Of a DNA stretch of 64,000 bases, positions 38,820 to 48,159 are shown one piece after another. Under the pieces are notes generated by a model. It made no database searches. It was not told the origin of the DNA and saw only the letters and a program-made list of their open reading frames with translations. A program made the position numbers and the translations under genes. The DNA is taken from the NCBI RefSeq assembly GCF_018398315.1, contig NZ_JAHBRW010000001.1, forward strand, positions 802,001 to 866,000. The letters are read 5' to 3'. The stretch's first letter is position 1. Every line of letters starts with the position of its first letter. The stretch comes from Chelatococcus sp. YT9. Lineage in GTDB: Bacteria > Pseudomonadota > Alphaproteobacteria > Rhizobiales > Beijerinckiaceae.

Positions 38820-39623
38820 TCAGCCGAAGACGATCAGACCGGCAAGTCCTGCGGCACCGACGATGATGCGCCACCATGCGAACAGCCCGAAGCCGTGGCG
38901 GCTGACGTAGTCAAGCAAGGTCCGCACGACGAACAGGCCCGAGAGAAAAGCCATGATGAAGCCGATGGCGACGAGGCCGATGTCATGGGCATCGAGCAGC
39001 TTGTAGTTCTTGTAGAGATCGTAGGCGAAGGCCCCCGCCATGGTCGGCATCGCCAGAAAGAAGGAGAATTCCGTCGCCGCGCGCTTGTTGGAGCCCAGCA
39101 GCATCGCGCCGACGATCGTGGCGCCGGAGCGCGAGACGCCGGGGATCATCGCAAGGCACTGAAAGAAGCCGATCTTCAACGTCATGCTGAGGGGAAATTC
39201 AGAAATGTCGCGATAACGCCCACCGAGCCCGCGCTGGTCCACAACCATCAGGATGAAGCCGCCTACAATAAGGCTGACGCACACGATCCATGGGTTGAAG
39301 AGCACCTCCTTGATGAAACTATGGGCGAACGCGCCAATCACCATCGCCGGCAGGAAGGCGACCAGCACGCCGAGCACGAAACGCTGCACGCCCGGATCAT
39401 AGGGCAGCTTCTTCGCGATGGTGACAAGGCGGTGGAAATACACAGAAACGATGGCGAGGATTGCCCCGAGCTGCACCAGAACCTCGAAGGTTCGCCCCTT
39501 CGATTCGAACCCGAGAAAATGGCCGAGAAGCAGAAGATGCCCCGTGGAGGAAACGGGCAGAAACTCTGTCAGACCCTCGACGAGGCCGAGTATGGCCGCC
39601 GACACGACATCGTATGTATTCAT
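38820..39623 (-). CDS. uppP: undecaprenyl-diphosphatase
   Basis: It recycles the lipid carrier for peptidoglycan by dephosphorylating undecaprenyl diphosphate in the inner membrane. The 267-residue protein has about eight helices with the two active-site motifs [17 protein letters not shown] (16-32) and [19 protein letters not shown] 39623 ([17 protein letters not shown]) is the family-like start; an ATG at 39635 is four codons upstream. A dyad GCCCGC/GCGGGC lies about 35 bp upstream. Confidence 0.96.
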   Translation of the reverse strand: MNTYDVVSAAILGLVEGLTEFLPVSSTGHLLLLGHFLGFESKGRTFEVLVQLGAILAIVSVYFHRLVTIAKKLPYDPGVQRFVLGVLVAFLPAMVIGAFAHSFIKEVLFNPWIVCVSLIVGGFILMVVDQRGLGGRYRDISEFPLSMTLKIGFFQCLAMIPGVSRSGATIVGAMLLGSNKRAATEFSFFLAMPTMAGAFAYDLYKNYKLLDAHDIGLVAIGFIMAFLSGLFVVRTLLDYVSRHGFGLFAWWRIIVGAAGLAGLIVFG

Positions 39624-40087
39624 CGCTGATCCCACGATCCGAGACTGCGCGCTGCCCGCCCCGGAAGCGGGCGAACCGGGCGCTCCAAAGCCTCAAGGAC
39701 CTGCTGGATCAATTCCCCGCAAGACGTCATTTCACCGCACTGTCAAGGCTAACGCACTCGTGCGATGCCATAATTTCGCTTCATGGGGCGGCTTCATGGC
39801 AGGTGGATGACGGAAGCGGTTCGGAATCACGACAGGACCTTGGTCCACGCTCGGATGCGTTGTGGGCCTGCTGTCGTTAGAGAAGCCTTAATGACAACGC
39901 TGGAAAGCCCGGCACAGCCGGCAAAACGAGTTGTTTGCCATTTTTCAGGGTTTTATACGGGACATGTTGTGAATGCGAATGCCCTCCACGCCAATTTGCG
40001 CAACGGTTTCTCGCGCGATGCGCTATCACGCTGTCGACCTCACTCATCGTTATTGCCGCCCCACCTGCTGATCGCGTGACACACTCA
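39624..40087. other. divergent intergenic region uppP-GST
   Basis: The 464 bp contain no convincing gene. A 62-codon frame from 39891 has no recognisable features. TTGTTT (39931-39936) and TTATAC (39953-39958) with a 16-bp spacer are a plausible promoter for the GST gene. The region 39925-39965 is locally AT-rich. Confidence 0.45.
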
Positions 40088-40780
40088 ATGGCGACGTTCC
40101 ACCATTATCCCTTCTGTCCTCAGTCGCGCTTCATCCGTCTCGTTCTCGGCGAGATGGGCATCGCGCCTGCCACGGTTGAGGAAAAGCCCTGGGAGCACAG
40201 CCATAGCCTGCTGATGATCAATCCAGCGGGGAACCTTCCCATTTTTGTCGAGGAGCAGGGCCTGGCGGTTCCCGGCGCCGCCGTCATCGCCGAGTATCTC
40301 GACGAAACGCGTGGTCTTGGTCTCGATGGCCGGCGCCTCCTGCCGGATCATCCGGCCGACCGCGTCGAGGTACGTCGCCTGATGGACTGGTTCCTCGTGA
40401 AGTTTTACGAGGAAGTCTCGGCCTATCTCGTCACCGAGAAGATCTACAAGCGCTTCATGAAGGCGGAACTCGGCGGCGGCCCGCCGGATATGGGTGCGAT
40501 TCGCGCAGGCCGTAGCAATGTGCGCTACCACCTGCAATATATTGGCTTCCTGATCGGCAAGAGGAATTGGCTCGCCGGACCGGATCTGACCTATGCGGAT
40601 CTCGCGGCCGCGGCTCACCTGTCCTGTGTCGACTATCTCGGCGATGTGCCGTGGGAAGAGGATGAAACCGCAAAGGCATGGTACGCGCGCGTCAAATCGA
40701 GGCCATCGTTCCGCGCTCTATTGACGGACCGGGTGCCGGGCATGGCGCCGGCAGCCCACTACGAGGATCTCGACTTCTAG
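40088..40780 (+). CDS. glutathione S-transferase family protein
   Basis: A 230-residue protein with an N-terminal thioredoxin-like domain (HHYPFCPQSRFIRLVLGEMG; the CPQS is the active-site CPxS) and NPAGNLPIFVEEQG, PGAAVIAEYLDE typical of GST glutathione binding. A helical C-terminal domain with DLTYADLAAAAHLSCVDYLG follows. The Cys in CPxS suggests a glutaredoxin-like or beta-type GST; the substrate is unknown. ATG 40088 was chosen; the longer frame to 39935 overlaps promoter sequence. queG follows after 56 bp. Confidence 0.9.
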   Translation: MATFHHYPFCPQSRFIRLVLGEMGIAPATVEEKPWEHSHSLLMINPAGNLPIFVEEQGLAVPGAAVIAEYLDETRGLGLDGRRLLPDHPADRVEVRRLMDWFLVKFYEEVSAYLVTEKIYKRFMKAELGGGPPDMGAIRAGRSNVRYHLQYIGFLIGKRNWLAGPDLTYADLAAAAHLSCVDYLGDVPWEEDETAKAWYARVKSRPSFRALLTDRVPGMAPAAHYEDLDF

Positions 40781-40836
40781 AGGCTCCCGCTCGCTTCGAG
40801 CCGAGCGCCCCACCGCAGCAAGCTGCCACCCGCGCG

Positions 40837-42024
40837 ATGGCAGGCCTGCGACGCGCGCTAATCGACCGTGCCCGCCAGATGGGCTTCGACGACGTGCGTA
40901 TCACGCATCCCGACGCCATCCCGGATGCGCCTGAACGCCTCGCGGCCTGGCTTGAAGCAGGCTACGCTGGCAGCATGACCTGGATGGGTGAGACGCCAGA
41001 TCGCCGAGCCGATCCGCGCGCGCTGTGGTCTGAAGTGCGCTCGGTCATAATGCTCGGCATGAACTATGGCCCTTCTGGCGATCCTCTCGCTTCGTTGGCT
41101 CTGCAGAACCGGGCGACGATCTCGGTCTATGCCCGCAACCGTGACTATCACGACGTTATCAAGGGCAAGCTCAAGCAAGTGGCCGGCTTCTTGGCGTCCT
41201 CCGGGGGCGCGGATGTCAAGGTCTTCGTCGATACCGCCCCGGTCATGGAAAAGCCGCTCGCGGAAGCCGCCGGCTTGGGATGGCAGGGAAAGCACAGTGT
41301 GCTCGTTTCGCGGTCGTTCGGCAGCTGGCTCTTCCTCGGGGCAATTTTCACGACCGCGGAACTTCCCGTCGACGAGCCTGGCTCGCCGCTTTGCGGCAGC
41401 TGCCGGCGCTGTCTCACGATTTGCCCAACGGAGGCGTTCCCCGCCCCCTATCAGCTGGATGCGCGACGCTGCATCTCGTATCTGACGATCGAGCACAAGG
41501 GGCCGATCGATCGAGACCTTCGTCCTCTGATGGGCAACCGCGTGTTCGGCTGTGACGACTGCCTCGCGGTCTGTCCCTGGAACAAATTCGCCGAGGCCGG
41601 GCGCGAGGCTAAGATCGTCGCCGGCGCCGAGTATGAGGCCCCCGCCCTGGCCGATCTTGCGGAGCTCGATGATAAAGCCTTCCGCCTGCGCTTTGCCGGC
41701 TCGCCCGTGAAACGCACCGGCCGTGATCGCTTCTTGCGCAATGTGCTGATCGCCATCGGCAATTCAGGGGACCCGAACATGGCGCCAGTGGCCCAGGCCA
41801 AGCTCGAGGAAGACAACCCGCTGGTTCGCGGCGCCGCGGTATGGGCCTTGTCCCGCCTCCTGCCCGCCGAGGGTTTCGCTGCGCTCCTTCCCCGCTACGC
41901 AGCGGGCGAGGCGGACGAAAGTGTCATTGCCGAATGGCATGCTGGCTTGGAGATTGAGAGCTCGCATGGAATTGGATCCGCGTCCTGCGGCCTCTCCACC
42001 GCGACGCCCGGGGAAGGACAATGA
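40837..42024 (+). CDS. queG: epoxyqueuosine reductase
   Basis: A cobalamin-dependent iron-sulfur enzyme that makes queuosine, the modified base at the wobble position of tRNAs for Tyr, His, Asn and Asp. In 395 residues: VKVFVDTAPVMEKPLAEAAG with the catalytic Asp, GWQGKHSVLVSRSFGSWLFL, and two [4Fe-4S] motifs CGSCRRCLTICPTEA and CISYL plus CDDCLAVCPWNKF. HEAT-like repeats end the protein. ATG 40837 (MAGLRRALIDRARQMGF) fits the family; the frame extension overlaps the GST gene. The epimerase gene overlaps its stop by ATGA. Confidence 0.95.
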   Translation: MAGLRRALIDRARQMGFDDVRITHPDAIPDAPERLAAWLEAGYAGSMTWMGETPDRRADPRALWSEVRSVIMLGMNYGPSGDPLASLALQNRATISVYARNRDYHDVIKGKLKQVAGFLASSGGADVKVFVDTAPVMEKPLAEAAGLGWQGKHSVLVSRSFGSWLFLGAIFTTAELPVDEPGSPLCGSCRRCLTICPTEAFPAPYQLDARRCISYLTIEHKGPIDRDLRPLMGNRVFGCDDCLAVCPWNKFAEAGREAKIVAGAEYEAPALADLAELDDKAFRLRFAGSPVKRTGRDRFLRNVLIAIGNSGDPNMAPVAQAKLEEDNPLVRGAAVWALSRLLPAEGFAALLPRYAAGEADESVIAEWHAGLEIESSHGIGSASCGLSTATPGEGQ

Positions 42025-42950
42025 AGCTCTTCGTATTTGGGCTGGGGTTTTCCGCGCGGGCTTTCATCAGGCTTTTTGGTTCTGAGTTCACGGCGCTCGC
42101 TGGTACCTATCGCAGCCAAAACCATGCAGCAGCGCCTGAGCCACTCGCCATCGACCTCTTCAGCTTCACTGGAACGGAAACGGCCGACCCGGCGATTTCA
42201 GCCTGGCTTGCCAAAGCCGATGGCGTCCTGGTCAGCGTGCCGCCCGGGGCAGATGGTTGCCCGGCGCTCCGCGCCTTCGGTCCTCAGATCGCATCTTGCC
42301 GCAACATCCGCTGGATCGGCTATCTCTCGACGGTCGGTGTCTACGGGGATCACGGCGGCGCTTGGGTGAACGAGACAACGGCGCTCGTTACGCACAATGC
42401 CCGCTCGCTCCTCCGCATAGGGGCGGAGAAATCCTGGACGAGTCTCGCGGAATCTGCGAACCGCGCGCTCGACATCCTGCGCCTGCCGGGTATCTATGGC
42501 CCTGGACGCAACGCTCTCGCCGATCTCGCCGCCGGCCGTGCGCGGCGCATTGCAAGACAGGGGCAGGTCTTCAACCGGATCCATGCGGATGATATCGCGG
42601 CTACGCTCGCAGCGCTCACCGCTCGCGCAGCCGTAGAACGGTATCAATCTCGCGTCAGCATCTACAATGTCAGCGACGACGAGCCCGCTCCTCAGGCTGA
42701 CGTGATCACCTATGCCGCTGGCCTGCTAGGGGTGCCGCCGCCTCCCGAAACCACGCTGGAGGAAGCCGGCCTCTCCCCGATGGGCCTAAGCTTCTGGACC
42801 GAGAACAAGCGCGTCAATAACACCAAGCTCAAGACCGAGCTTGGTGTTCGCCTCGCCTACCCCAATTATCGAACGGGTTTGGACGCACTATTCGCCGCAG
42901 GAGAGGGACGACCGGCGGCACATAGAACGACCGCCGTATCCTCAGGCTGA
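42021..42950 (+). CDS. NAD(P)-dependent epimerase/dehydratase-like protein (YeeZ type)
   Basis: A 309-residue extended-SDR-like protein. The dinucleotide loop is VFGLGFSARAFIRLFG (GxGxxA variant), then YLSTVGVYGDHGGAWVNE contains a catalytic-like Tyr and Ser, and LRLPGIYGPGRNAL and RIHADDIAATLAAL are SDR family. It resembles E. coli YeeZ, whose substrate is unknown. Its start overlaps the queG stop by four bases, so expression is coupled. Its last nine bases overlap the olsB 3' end on the other strand. Confidence 0.86.
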   Translation: MKLFVFGLGFSARAFIRLFGSEFTALAGTYRSQNHAAAPEPLAIDLFSFTGTETADPAISAWLAKADGVLVSVPPGADGCPALRAFGPQIASCRNIRWIGYLSTVGVYGDHGGAWVNETTALVTHNARSLLRIGAEKSWTSLAESANRALDILRLPGIYGPGRNALADLAAGRARRIARQGQVFNRIHADDIAATLAALTARAAVERYQSRVSIYNVSDDEPAPQADVITYAAGLLGVPPPPETTLEEAGLSPMGLSFWTENKRVNNTKLKTELGVRLAYPNYRTGLDALFAAGEGRPAAHRTTAVSSG

Positions 42951-43997
42951 TTGGCGATTGGCCGTCGCGCCGAAATGCTCGATGTAGCGCGGATTGATAG
43001 TGGGCACCGGCAACATGACCAGGACATCCGTGGTCCCGAACTGGCGGTCGATGACCGCTCCTTCACCGAACGTCGCGCCGAGCCGTAAATAGCCTTTCAC
43101 CAGGGGCGGCAGGCTGTGCAGCGCCGCCTTGGTATCCAGGCTCGCAGCCGGCATCCTGTCCATGGCGACGAAGCGCTCCGGCAGCGCACGGACGCGCCAG
43201 GGCTCCGGCGACAGCGCATGGTGATGCAGGAAACTCAAGGGCGTCGCGAGCCGCTCCGGGTCCGTGCCCTCAAGGCTGGCACATCCGAACATGACGTCGA
43301 CACGGTGACGGCGGACGTAAGCCCAGATGCCATACCACAACAATTCCACTGTGCGCTTGTTGCGATAGGGCTTCATGACACAGGAACGGCCGAGCTCCAG
43401 GAAGCGCAACTGAGGGTTGCTGTCTGTGAGCTTCGTGATCTCGAATTCGCCCGCCGTATAGAAGCCGAAATTGCGGTCCGCGACCTCCTGGCGCAGGAGG
43501 CGATACGTGCCGACGACCTGGGGCGTAGCCGCACGGAAGGGGCGGCGCGGTGCGTCATGGTCCAGCACGAGCAGATGGTCGCAGATGGCGTCGTAGTCGT
43601 CCACATCACGCCGCGCGATCATAGAGGCAGCATTGGGGACCGCTGACATCTCGTCGTAGAAAACGCGGTAACGCAGACGCTGCGCCTGCTTCAATTCCTT
43701 CTTGGTCGTGGCCAGTCTCACCTCGAGTGATCCCATGCGGCCCAGAACAGGCTCGGTGTGGTCAGACAGTGACGCGGATGCCAAGCGTCCTACACTCCAA
43801 TTACCCGGCGCCCAGTTGGACGGTGTCCAGGTTGACGGCAAGAATTTGCCGGCTATGGCACCCAAAGCGCCCGCGGGCACTTTGTCCACCCATGCCTTCT
43901 TCGACTGAAGGGGACCCTGGACCATCCAATAATCCTCGGTTGCATCCGATATCGCCAACGATTCGCGGGCGATCGAAGTCCCACCAAACCGACGCAT
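42942..43997 (-). CDS. olsB: L-ornithine N(alpha)-acyltransferase (OlsB-like GNAT)
   Basis: It probably acylates ornithine with 3-hydroxy-fatty acids from acyl carrier protein, the first step of ornithine lipid synthesis. The GNAT-like core begins VRLATTKKELKQAQRLRYRV and includes FYDEMSA, DDYDAICDHLLVLD, VGTYRLLRQEVA, FLELGRSCVMKPYRNKRTVE and LFGCASLEGTDPE-like segments, the pattern of OlsB and related hemolysin-like acyltransferases. The start is uncertain: ATG 43997 gives 351 residues and ATG 43925 shortens the poorly conserved N-terminus. No olsA homologue is adjacent. Confidence 0.85.
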   Translation of the reverse strand: MRRFGGTSIARESLAISDATEDYWMVQGPLQSKKAWVDKVPAGALGAIAGKFLPSTWTPSNWAPGNWSVGRLASASLSDHTEPVLGRMGSLEVRLATTKKELKQAQRLRYRVFYDEMSAVPNAASMIARRDVDDYDAICDHLLVLDHDAPRRPFRAATPQVVGTYRLLRQEVADRNFGFYTAGEFEITKLTDSNPQLRFLELGRSCVMKPYRNKRTVELLWYGIWAYVRRHRVDVMFGCASLEGTDPERLATPLSFLHHHALSPEPWRVRALPERFVAMDRMPAASLDTKAALHSLPPLVKGYLRLGATFGEGAVIDRQFGTTDVLVMLPVPTINPRYIEHFGATANRQSA

Positions 43998-44232
43998 GCT
44001 ATGCTTTCTACAGTGTTGTGACAATGACGTGTCGACCGCGGGCACCCCACGGATTAAGGCCTTTAAACAGCTGCCTTTCCGTCTGCTGTACACGGGGTTG
44101 CCGATTTTGGGGCCAATGGAGAGTTTCCCATTCCGGAGTAGGCATGCCAGGAAGCCGGCACATCATTCCGTTGGCCGGCTATGGTCACGCACCAGCGGGA
44201 AAATCGAGGTCCAGACCTAAAGGCGGGCTAAC
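43998..44232. other. intergenic region between olsB and the histidine kinase
   Basis: The 235 bp upstream of olsB contain no gene with support. A TTGT-g-ACAA dyad (44013-44021) and repeated GCCGGC words (44153-44182) are present. The region should hold the olsB promoter. Confidence 0.35.
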
Positions 44233-46329
44233 TCACATTACCTCGCGCTGTTGCTGCACTGGCAGCCAAGCCTTGAGCTTGGCGCGATCCAGAGGTTTGG
44301 CGAGAAAGCCATCCGCCCCCGCCCTGAGCGCAGCCTGGCGATCTTCCGCGAATGCGTTCGCAGTGAGCATAACGATGGGCAGACGCTTCTTGTCGTCCCC
44401 CTCCAAGGCTCGGATCTGCCTGACCACCTCAAGACCATCGAGTTCCGGCATGCGAACGTCGAGCAGGGCGAGATCATAAGCTGGCATGCGACCTGCGAGC
44501 ATACCCTTGGCAAACCCTAGCGCACGGCGACCATCGCGCGCCCAGTCGACCTTTGCGCCGAAATGCTCGAGCGCCTTCAGAGTCAGCAGCGCGTTGATCT
44601 CATTGTCTTCGGCCAGGAGGACACGTGCAGTCTGTCCTGTCGTCTGCAGCCCCGCCGACATTCGCTCTGCCGCAAGAGCGCTTTGATGCTGGACGAGTTC
44701 TCCGCCGACCCATCCGTCAATTTGCTGGAAGAGCGAGCGTGTGCGAACCGGCTTGATCAGGAAAACGTCGAACCCTGCCGCCGACGGCAGCCCGAAATCA
44801 CGCCTCTCGAACGGTGAGAGCAGAATTATGGTCCGCCAGGCACCAGCCCTCCGCGCCGCGGCAGCCAGCCGGCGAGCCCGCTCGTCGCCAAGCGCACAAT
44901 CAATGATCGCGATGTCGAGCCCCTCAGCCATCGCCGTTATCGCCTGCTCCTCTGTCGCGACGACCGTCAGCGTTCCGCCAGCAGCTTTGAGCTGGCTGGC
45001 GAGGAAGGGTGCCTCAAAGGGGGAGTCCGCAGCTATCAGAATGCGTTGCCCAGTCAGCTCGGGCCGCACGATCACGTCAGCGGGATCACTTGTGCGAGCC
45101 ACCTCGAGCGGGATGTCGAGAGTGAAGGTCGAGCCCTTGCCAAGCACGCTTTCGACAGTAATGGCGCCGTCCATACCCTCGGCGATCCGGCGGCTGATGG
45201 CAAGTCCCAGACCCGTACCACCCTGTCGTCGTCCCGTCGGCTCGTCCACCTGCTCGAACTCGCCAAAAATGTCCTGCAGTCGCGAGGCGGGAATGCCCGT
45301 ACCGGTATCGAGGATGCTGAGACGAAGCCGGCCCTCCCCGGCCAGTTCCGCGCGAATCCCCACGCCCCCCTTGTCCGTGAACTTGACCGCATTGCCAGCG
45401 AGATTCATGAGTACCTGGCGCAGGCGATCAGCATCTCCCATGATGCGGGCGGGCACGTCCTCGGCAATATAGGTCGCGATCTCGACATTCTTGCCCTGGG
45501 CTCGCGGCGCGAGCAGCTCGACCACGCTCTCGATCAGCGCGCGCAAATTAAAGGGCGCCCGAGTCAAATCAAGCTTTCCGGCCTCGATCTTCGAGAAGTC
45601 CAGGATTTCGTCGATGAGCGACAGCAGGACGTCACCAGACGTTCGGATAGCACGGACATATGTCGCCTGCTCCGGATCGAGATGGGTTTCGCCCAAGAGA
45701 TCGGCCATGCCGAGAATCCCGTTCAACGGCGTCCTGACTTCGTGACTGACGGTGGCCAGGAAGCGGGATTTGGCCACATTCGCGGCCTCTGCCTTGCGCC
45801 TTCCCTCCTCCAGCGCCTGCTCCGAAGTCACCCGGTCGGTGACGTCTCTACCGATGCGTTGCCATTCGGGCCCGCGAGAGGTCTCAATGACCGTCTCTTC
45901 CCAGGCGATCCAGCGCATTCCTTGCGCCGTATGGAGCTCTTCATCGATCCGCTGACTGCGAACCGCGCCGTCAGTGGACGGTGTTATATCCTTCACGACC
46001 GAAGTGAGAGGCGCGCCCTTCAGATCCTCCCGCTCCTGCCCCATGAGCTTCGCGAAAGCTTCGTTGGCATAGGTGATCCGACGGTCGCTATCATAGCGAA
46101 GGATGAACTCGCTCCTCACCTCGGCCAGGCTGCGATAACGCATCTCCGAGGCAAGCAACATCTGGTTTCGACCTACGAGATCCACCAGCTCGGCCTCCAC
46201 AGCCGCAAGGCGTCGTGCCATGACGCGGCGCGAATGGTAGGCCAACCCGATCAAAGTAGCTGCAACAACGAGAATAGCCCCGACAAGCCACGGGTCCTGC
46301 CAGATCGTGTTGAACGCGTCGTTGCTCAT
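44233..46329 (-). CDS. hybrid sensor histidine kinase with PAS and two receiver domains
   Basis: A 698-residue inner-membrane protein. One transmembrane helix (about 14-32) is followed by a short coiled coil, a PAS domain (about 65-168, YRSLAEVRSEFILRYD), HisKA with phospho-acceptor His196 in FLATVSHEVRTPLNGILG, HATPase with N313 (NLAGNAVKFTD), DTGTGI and GGTGLGLAIS. Receiver 1 (about 428-535) keeps Asp477 and Lys526 but only one acidic-pair residue. Receiver 2 (about 568-688) is canonical: E574, D575, D624, T656, K678. No cognate regulator gene adjoins it, and the signal is unknown. Nested dyads lie upstream. Confidence 0.94.
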   Translation of the reverse strand: MSNDAFNTIWQDPWLVGAILVVAATLIGLAYHSRRVMARRLAAVEAELVDLVGRNQMLLASEMRYRSLAEVRSEFILRYDSDRRITYANEAFAKLMGQEREDLKGAPLTSVVKDITPSTDGAVRSQRIDEELHTAQGMRWIAWEETVIETSRGPEWQRIGRDVTDRVTSEQALEEGRRKAEAANVAKSRFLATVSHEVRTPLNGILGMADLLGETHLDPEQATYVRAIRTSGDVLLSLIDEILDFSKIEAGKLDLTRAPFNLRALIESVVELLAPRAQGKNVEIATYIAEDVPARIMGDADRLRQVLMNLAGNAVKFTDKGGVGIRAELAGEGRLRLSILDTGTGIPASRLQDIFGEFEQVDEPTGRRQGGTGLGLAISRRIAEGMDGAITVESVLGKGSTFTLDIPLEVARTSDPADVIVRPELTGQRILIAADSPFEAPFLASQLKAAGGTLTVVATEEQAITAMAEGLDIAIIDCALGDERARRLAAAARRAGAWRTIILLSPFERRDFGLPSAAGFDVFLIKPVRTRSLFQQIDGWVGGELVQHQSALAAERMSAGLQTTGQTARVLLAEDNEINALLTLKALEHFGAKVDWARDGRRALGFAKGMLAGRMPAYDLALLDVRMPELDGLEVVRQIRALEGDDKKRLPIVMLTANAFAEDRQAALRAGADGFLAKPLDRAKLKAWLPVQQQREVM

Positions 46330-46377
46330 GCCGCAGCCGTATTCCGAGGGGAATTCGGCGGAGTATTGCCGCGGGAC

Positions 46378-46427
46378 ATTGATAATGCATTGTCATAATT
46401 GCTGAATGCGCAATTAAGCTTATCAAT
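46378..46427. promoter_or_regulatory. nested dyads upstream of the histidine kinase gene
   Basis: AATTGC-N7-GCAATT (46397-46415) lies inside an outer pair ATTGATAA (46378-46385) / TTATCAAT (46420-46427). The block is AT-rich and lies 50-100 bp before the kinase start. It could be an operator cluster or a leader structure. Confidence 0.4.
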
Positions 46428-46435
46428 CGAATGTG

Positions 46436-47974
46436 TCATGCTGCGGCCGGAACGCGATCGAGGACTGAGCGGTATGATAGTGCCTCTGCAAGATGAACAT
46501 GCCTCAAATGAGCAGCGCCGTCGAGATCAGCAAGAGTTAAAGCGAGTTTCAAAACGCGGTGATAACCGCGTGCCGTCAACTTCATGGAATCGGCAGCCTG
46601 CCGCAGCAGGGCCAGACCAGCCGCGTCGGGCCGCGCGATGTCATCGAGAACAGCCGCTGGGCAAGCCGCATTCGTCAAAATTCCGTCGAGTTTGAGCGAG
46701 CGATAACGTTCCTCTTGGATCCGGCGTGCGGCCGCGACACGGCTGGCCACCTCGGCCGAGCCCTCCGCCGGAGGTGGCTGGATGAGATCGGCCGCCGTCA
46801 CCGCAGGCATCTCGATGACGAGATCGATACGATCGAGAAATGGGCCGGACAATCGCGCCTGATATTGCGCCATGCAGCGCTCGTTGGGCTGGCGCCGGCA
46901 CGCGTAGCCCGGCTCGGTCGCCCGGCCACAGCGGCAAGGATTCATCGCCGCGATCAGCTGAAAACGAGCTGGATAGACGACACGATGATTGGCCCGCGCG
47001 ATCAGGACCTCGCCGGACTCCAGTGGCTGGCGCAAGCTGTCCAGCACCTGCGGCTGGAACTCCGGCAACTCGTCCAGAAAGAGCACGCCCTGATGCGCGA
47101 GCGAAACCTCGCCGGGTCGGGCGTGCAATCCACCCCCGACGAGCGCGGCCATGGAAGCCGAGTGGTGCGGAGCTCGAAAAGGACGCCGGTCGGTCAGGCT
47201 GCCTCCCGCGAGAAGGCCCGCGACCGAGTGGATCATGGAAACGTCGAGCAATTCGCGCGGACCAAGCGGCGGCAGAATGGATGGCAGGCGCTGCGCCAGC
47301 ATTGACTTGCCGGCCCCGGGCGGTCCGCTCATCAGCATGTTGTGCCCCCCGGCCGCCGCGATCTCCAGCGCGCGCTTTGCGGTCTCCTGACCCTTGATGT
47401 CGCGCAAATCCGGCAGCGCCCCTGAAGGCTTCGCCACGGCGGGCAGCGGGCGCGACAAAACCTGCGTGCCCTTGAAATGATTGGCAAGCTGTATGAGCGA
47501 GACCGGGGCGACGATCTCACCGTCGCGGCTGGCCCAGGCTGCCTCCGCCCCACAAGCGGCCGGGCAGATCAGCCCCTGTCCACGGCCGTAGGCGCCGATG
47601 GCAGCTGGTAACACTCCAGACACAGCCGCAATGCTTCCGTCCAGGGCAAGCTCCCCCAGAACGGTGAAACCTGACAGCGCATCGTCCGGGATCGCGCCGA
47701 TCGCCGCCATGATGCCGAGCGCGATCGGCAGGTCATAATGCGAGCCTTCCTTGGGGAGATCGGCTGGAGCCAGATTAACGGTGATGCGCTTGGCCGGCAA
47801 AGCCAGGCCTGACGCGATCAGGGCCGAGCGCACGCGCTCACGCGATTCCGCGACAGCCTTGTCCGGCAAACCGACGATCGTGAAGCCCACGGTTCCGGGC
47901 GCGATCTGCACCTGCACATCGACCGCGCGCGACTCGATACCCTCGAGCGCGACAGTCGCGACCCGCGTCACCAT
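46436..47974 (-). CDS. comM: ComM/YifB-type AAA+ helicase (Mg-chelatase-like)
   Basis: A hexameric ATPase that supports branch migration during natural transformation. The 512-residue product has the N-terminal Lon-like ChlI domain (VDVQVQIAPGTVGFTIVGLP, ADLPKEGSHYDLPIALG), Walker A SGPPGAGKSM (about 216-225), Walker B VLFLDELPEF, RANHRVVYPARFQLIAAMNP and the C-terminal Mg_chelatase_C domain (RGYHRVLKLALTLADL). ComM is widespread even in non-competent bacteria. Divergent from the Nudix gene across a region with a GGACGTC-N4-GACGTCC dyad (47998-48015). Confidence 0.94.
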   Translation of the reverse strand: MVTRVATVALEGIESRAVDVQVQIAPGTVGFTIVGLPDKAVAESRERVRSALIASGLALPAKRITVNLAPADLPKEGSHYDLPIALGIMAAIGAIPDDALSGFTVLGELALDGSIAAVSGVLPAAIGAYGRGQGLICPAACGAEAAWASRDGEIVAPVSLIQLANHFKGTQVLSRPLPAVAKPSGALPDLRDIKGQETAKRALEIAAAGGHNMLMSGPPGAGKSMLAQRLPSILPPLGPRELLDVSMIHSVAGLLAGGSLTDRRPFRAPHHSASMAALVGGGLHARPGEVSLAHQGVLFLDELPEFQPQVLDSLRQPLESGEVLIARANHRVVYPARFQLIAAMNPCRCGRATEPGYACRRQPNERCMAQYQARLSGPFLDRIDLVIEMPAVTAADLIQPPPAEGSAEVASRVAAARRIQEERYRSLKLDGILTNAACPAAVLDDIARPDAAGLALLRQAADSMKLTARGYHRVLKLALTLADLDGAAHLRHVHLAEALSYRSVLDRVPAAA

Positions 47975-48159
47975 TCCACGCTCCCCCGTGGCCGTACGGA
48001 CGTCCCCCGACGTCCTTCAGGCAATCCTAAGCAGGACTGGCGGCGGTATCAAGGATGGTAACAACCCAGCTTAAGAGATCGAATCCGGTTCACCTTTTGC
48101 ACTTGGGAAAGGGCCGCCAGCCGCCTACAACGGGCCGCAGCCCGTACCCTTGGCGACAG

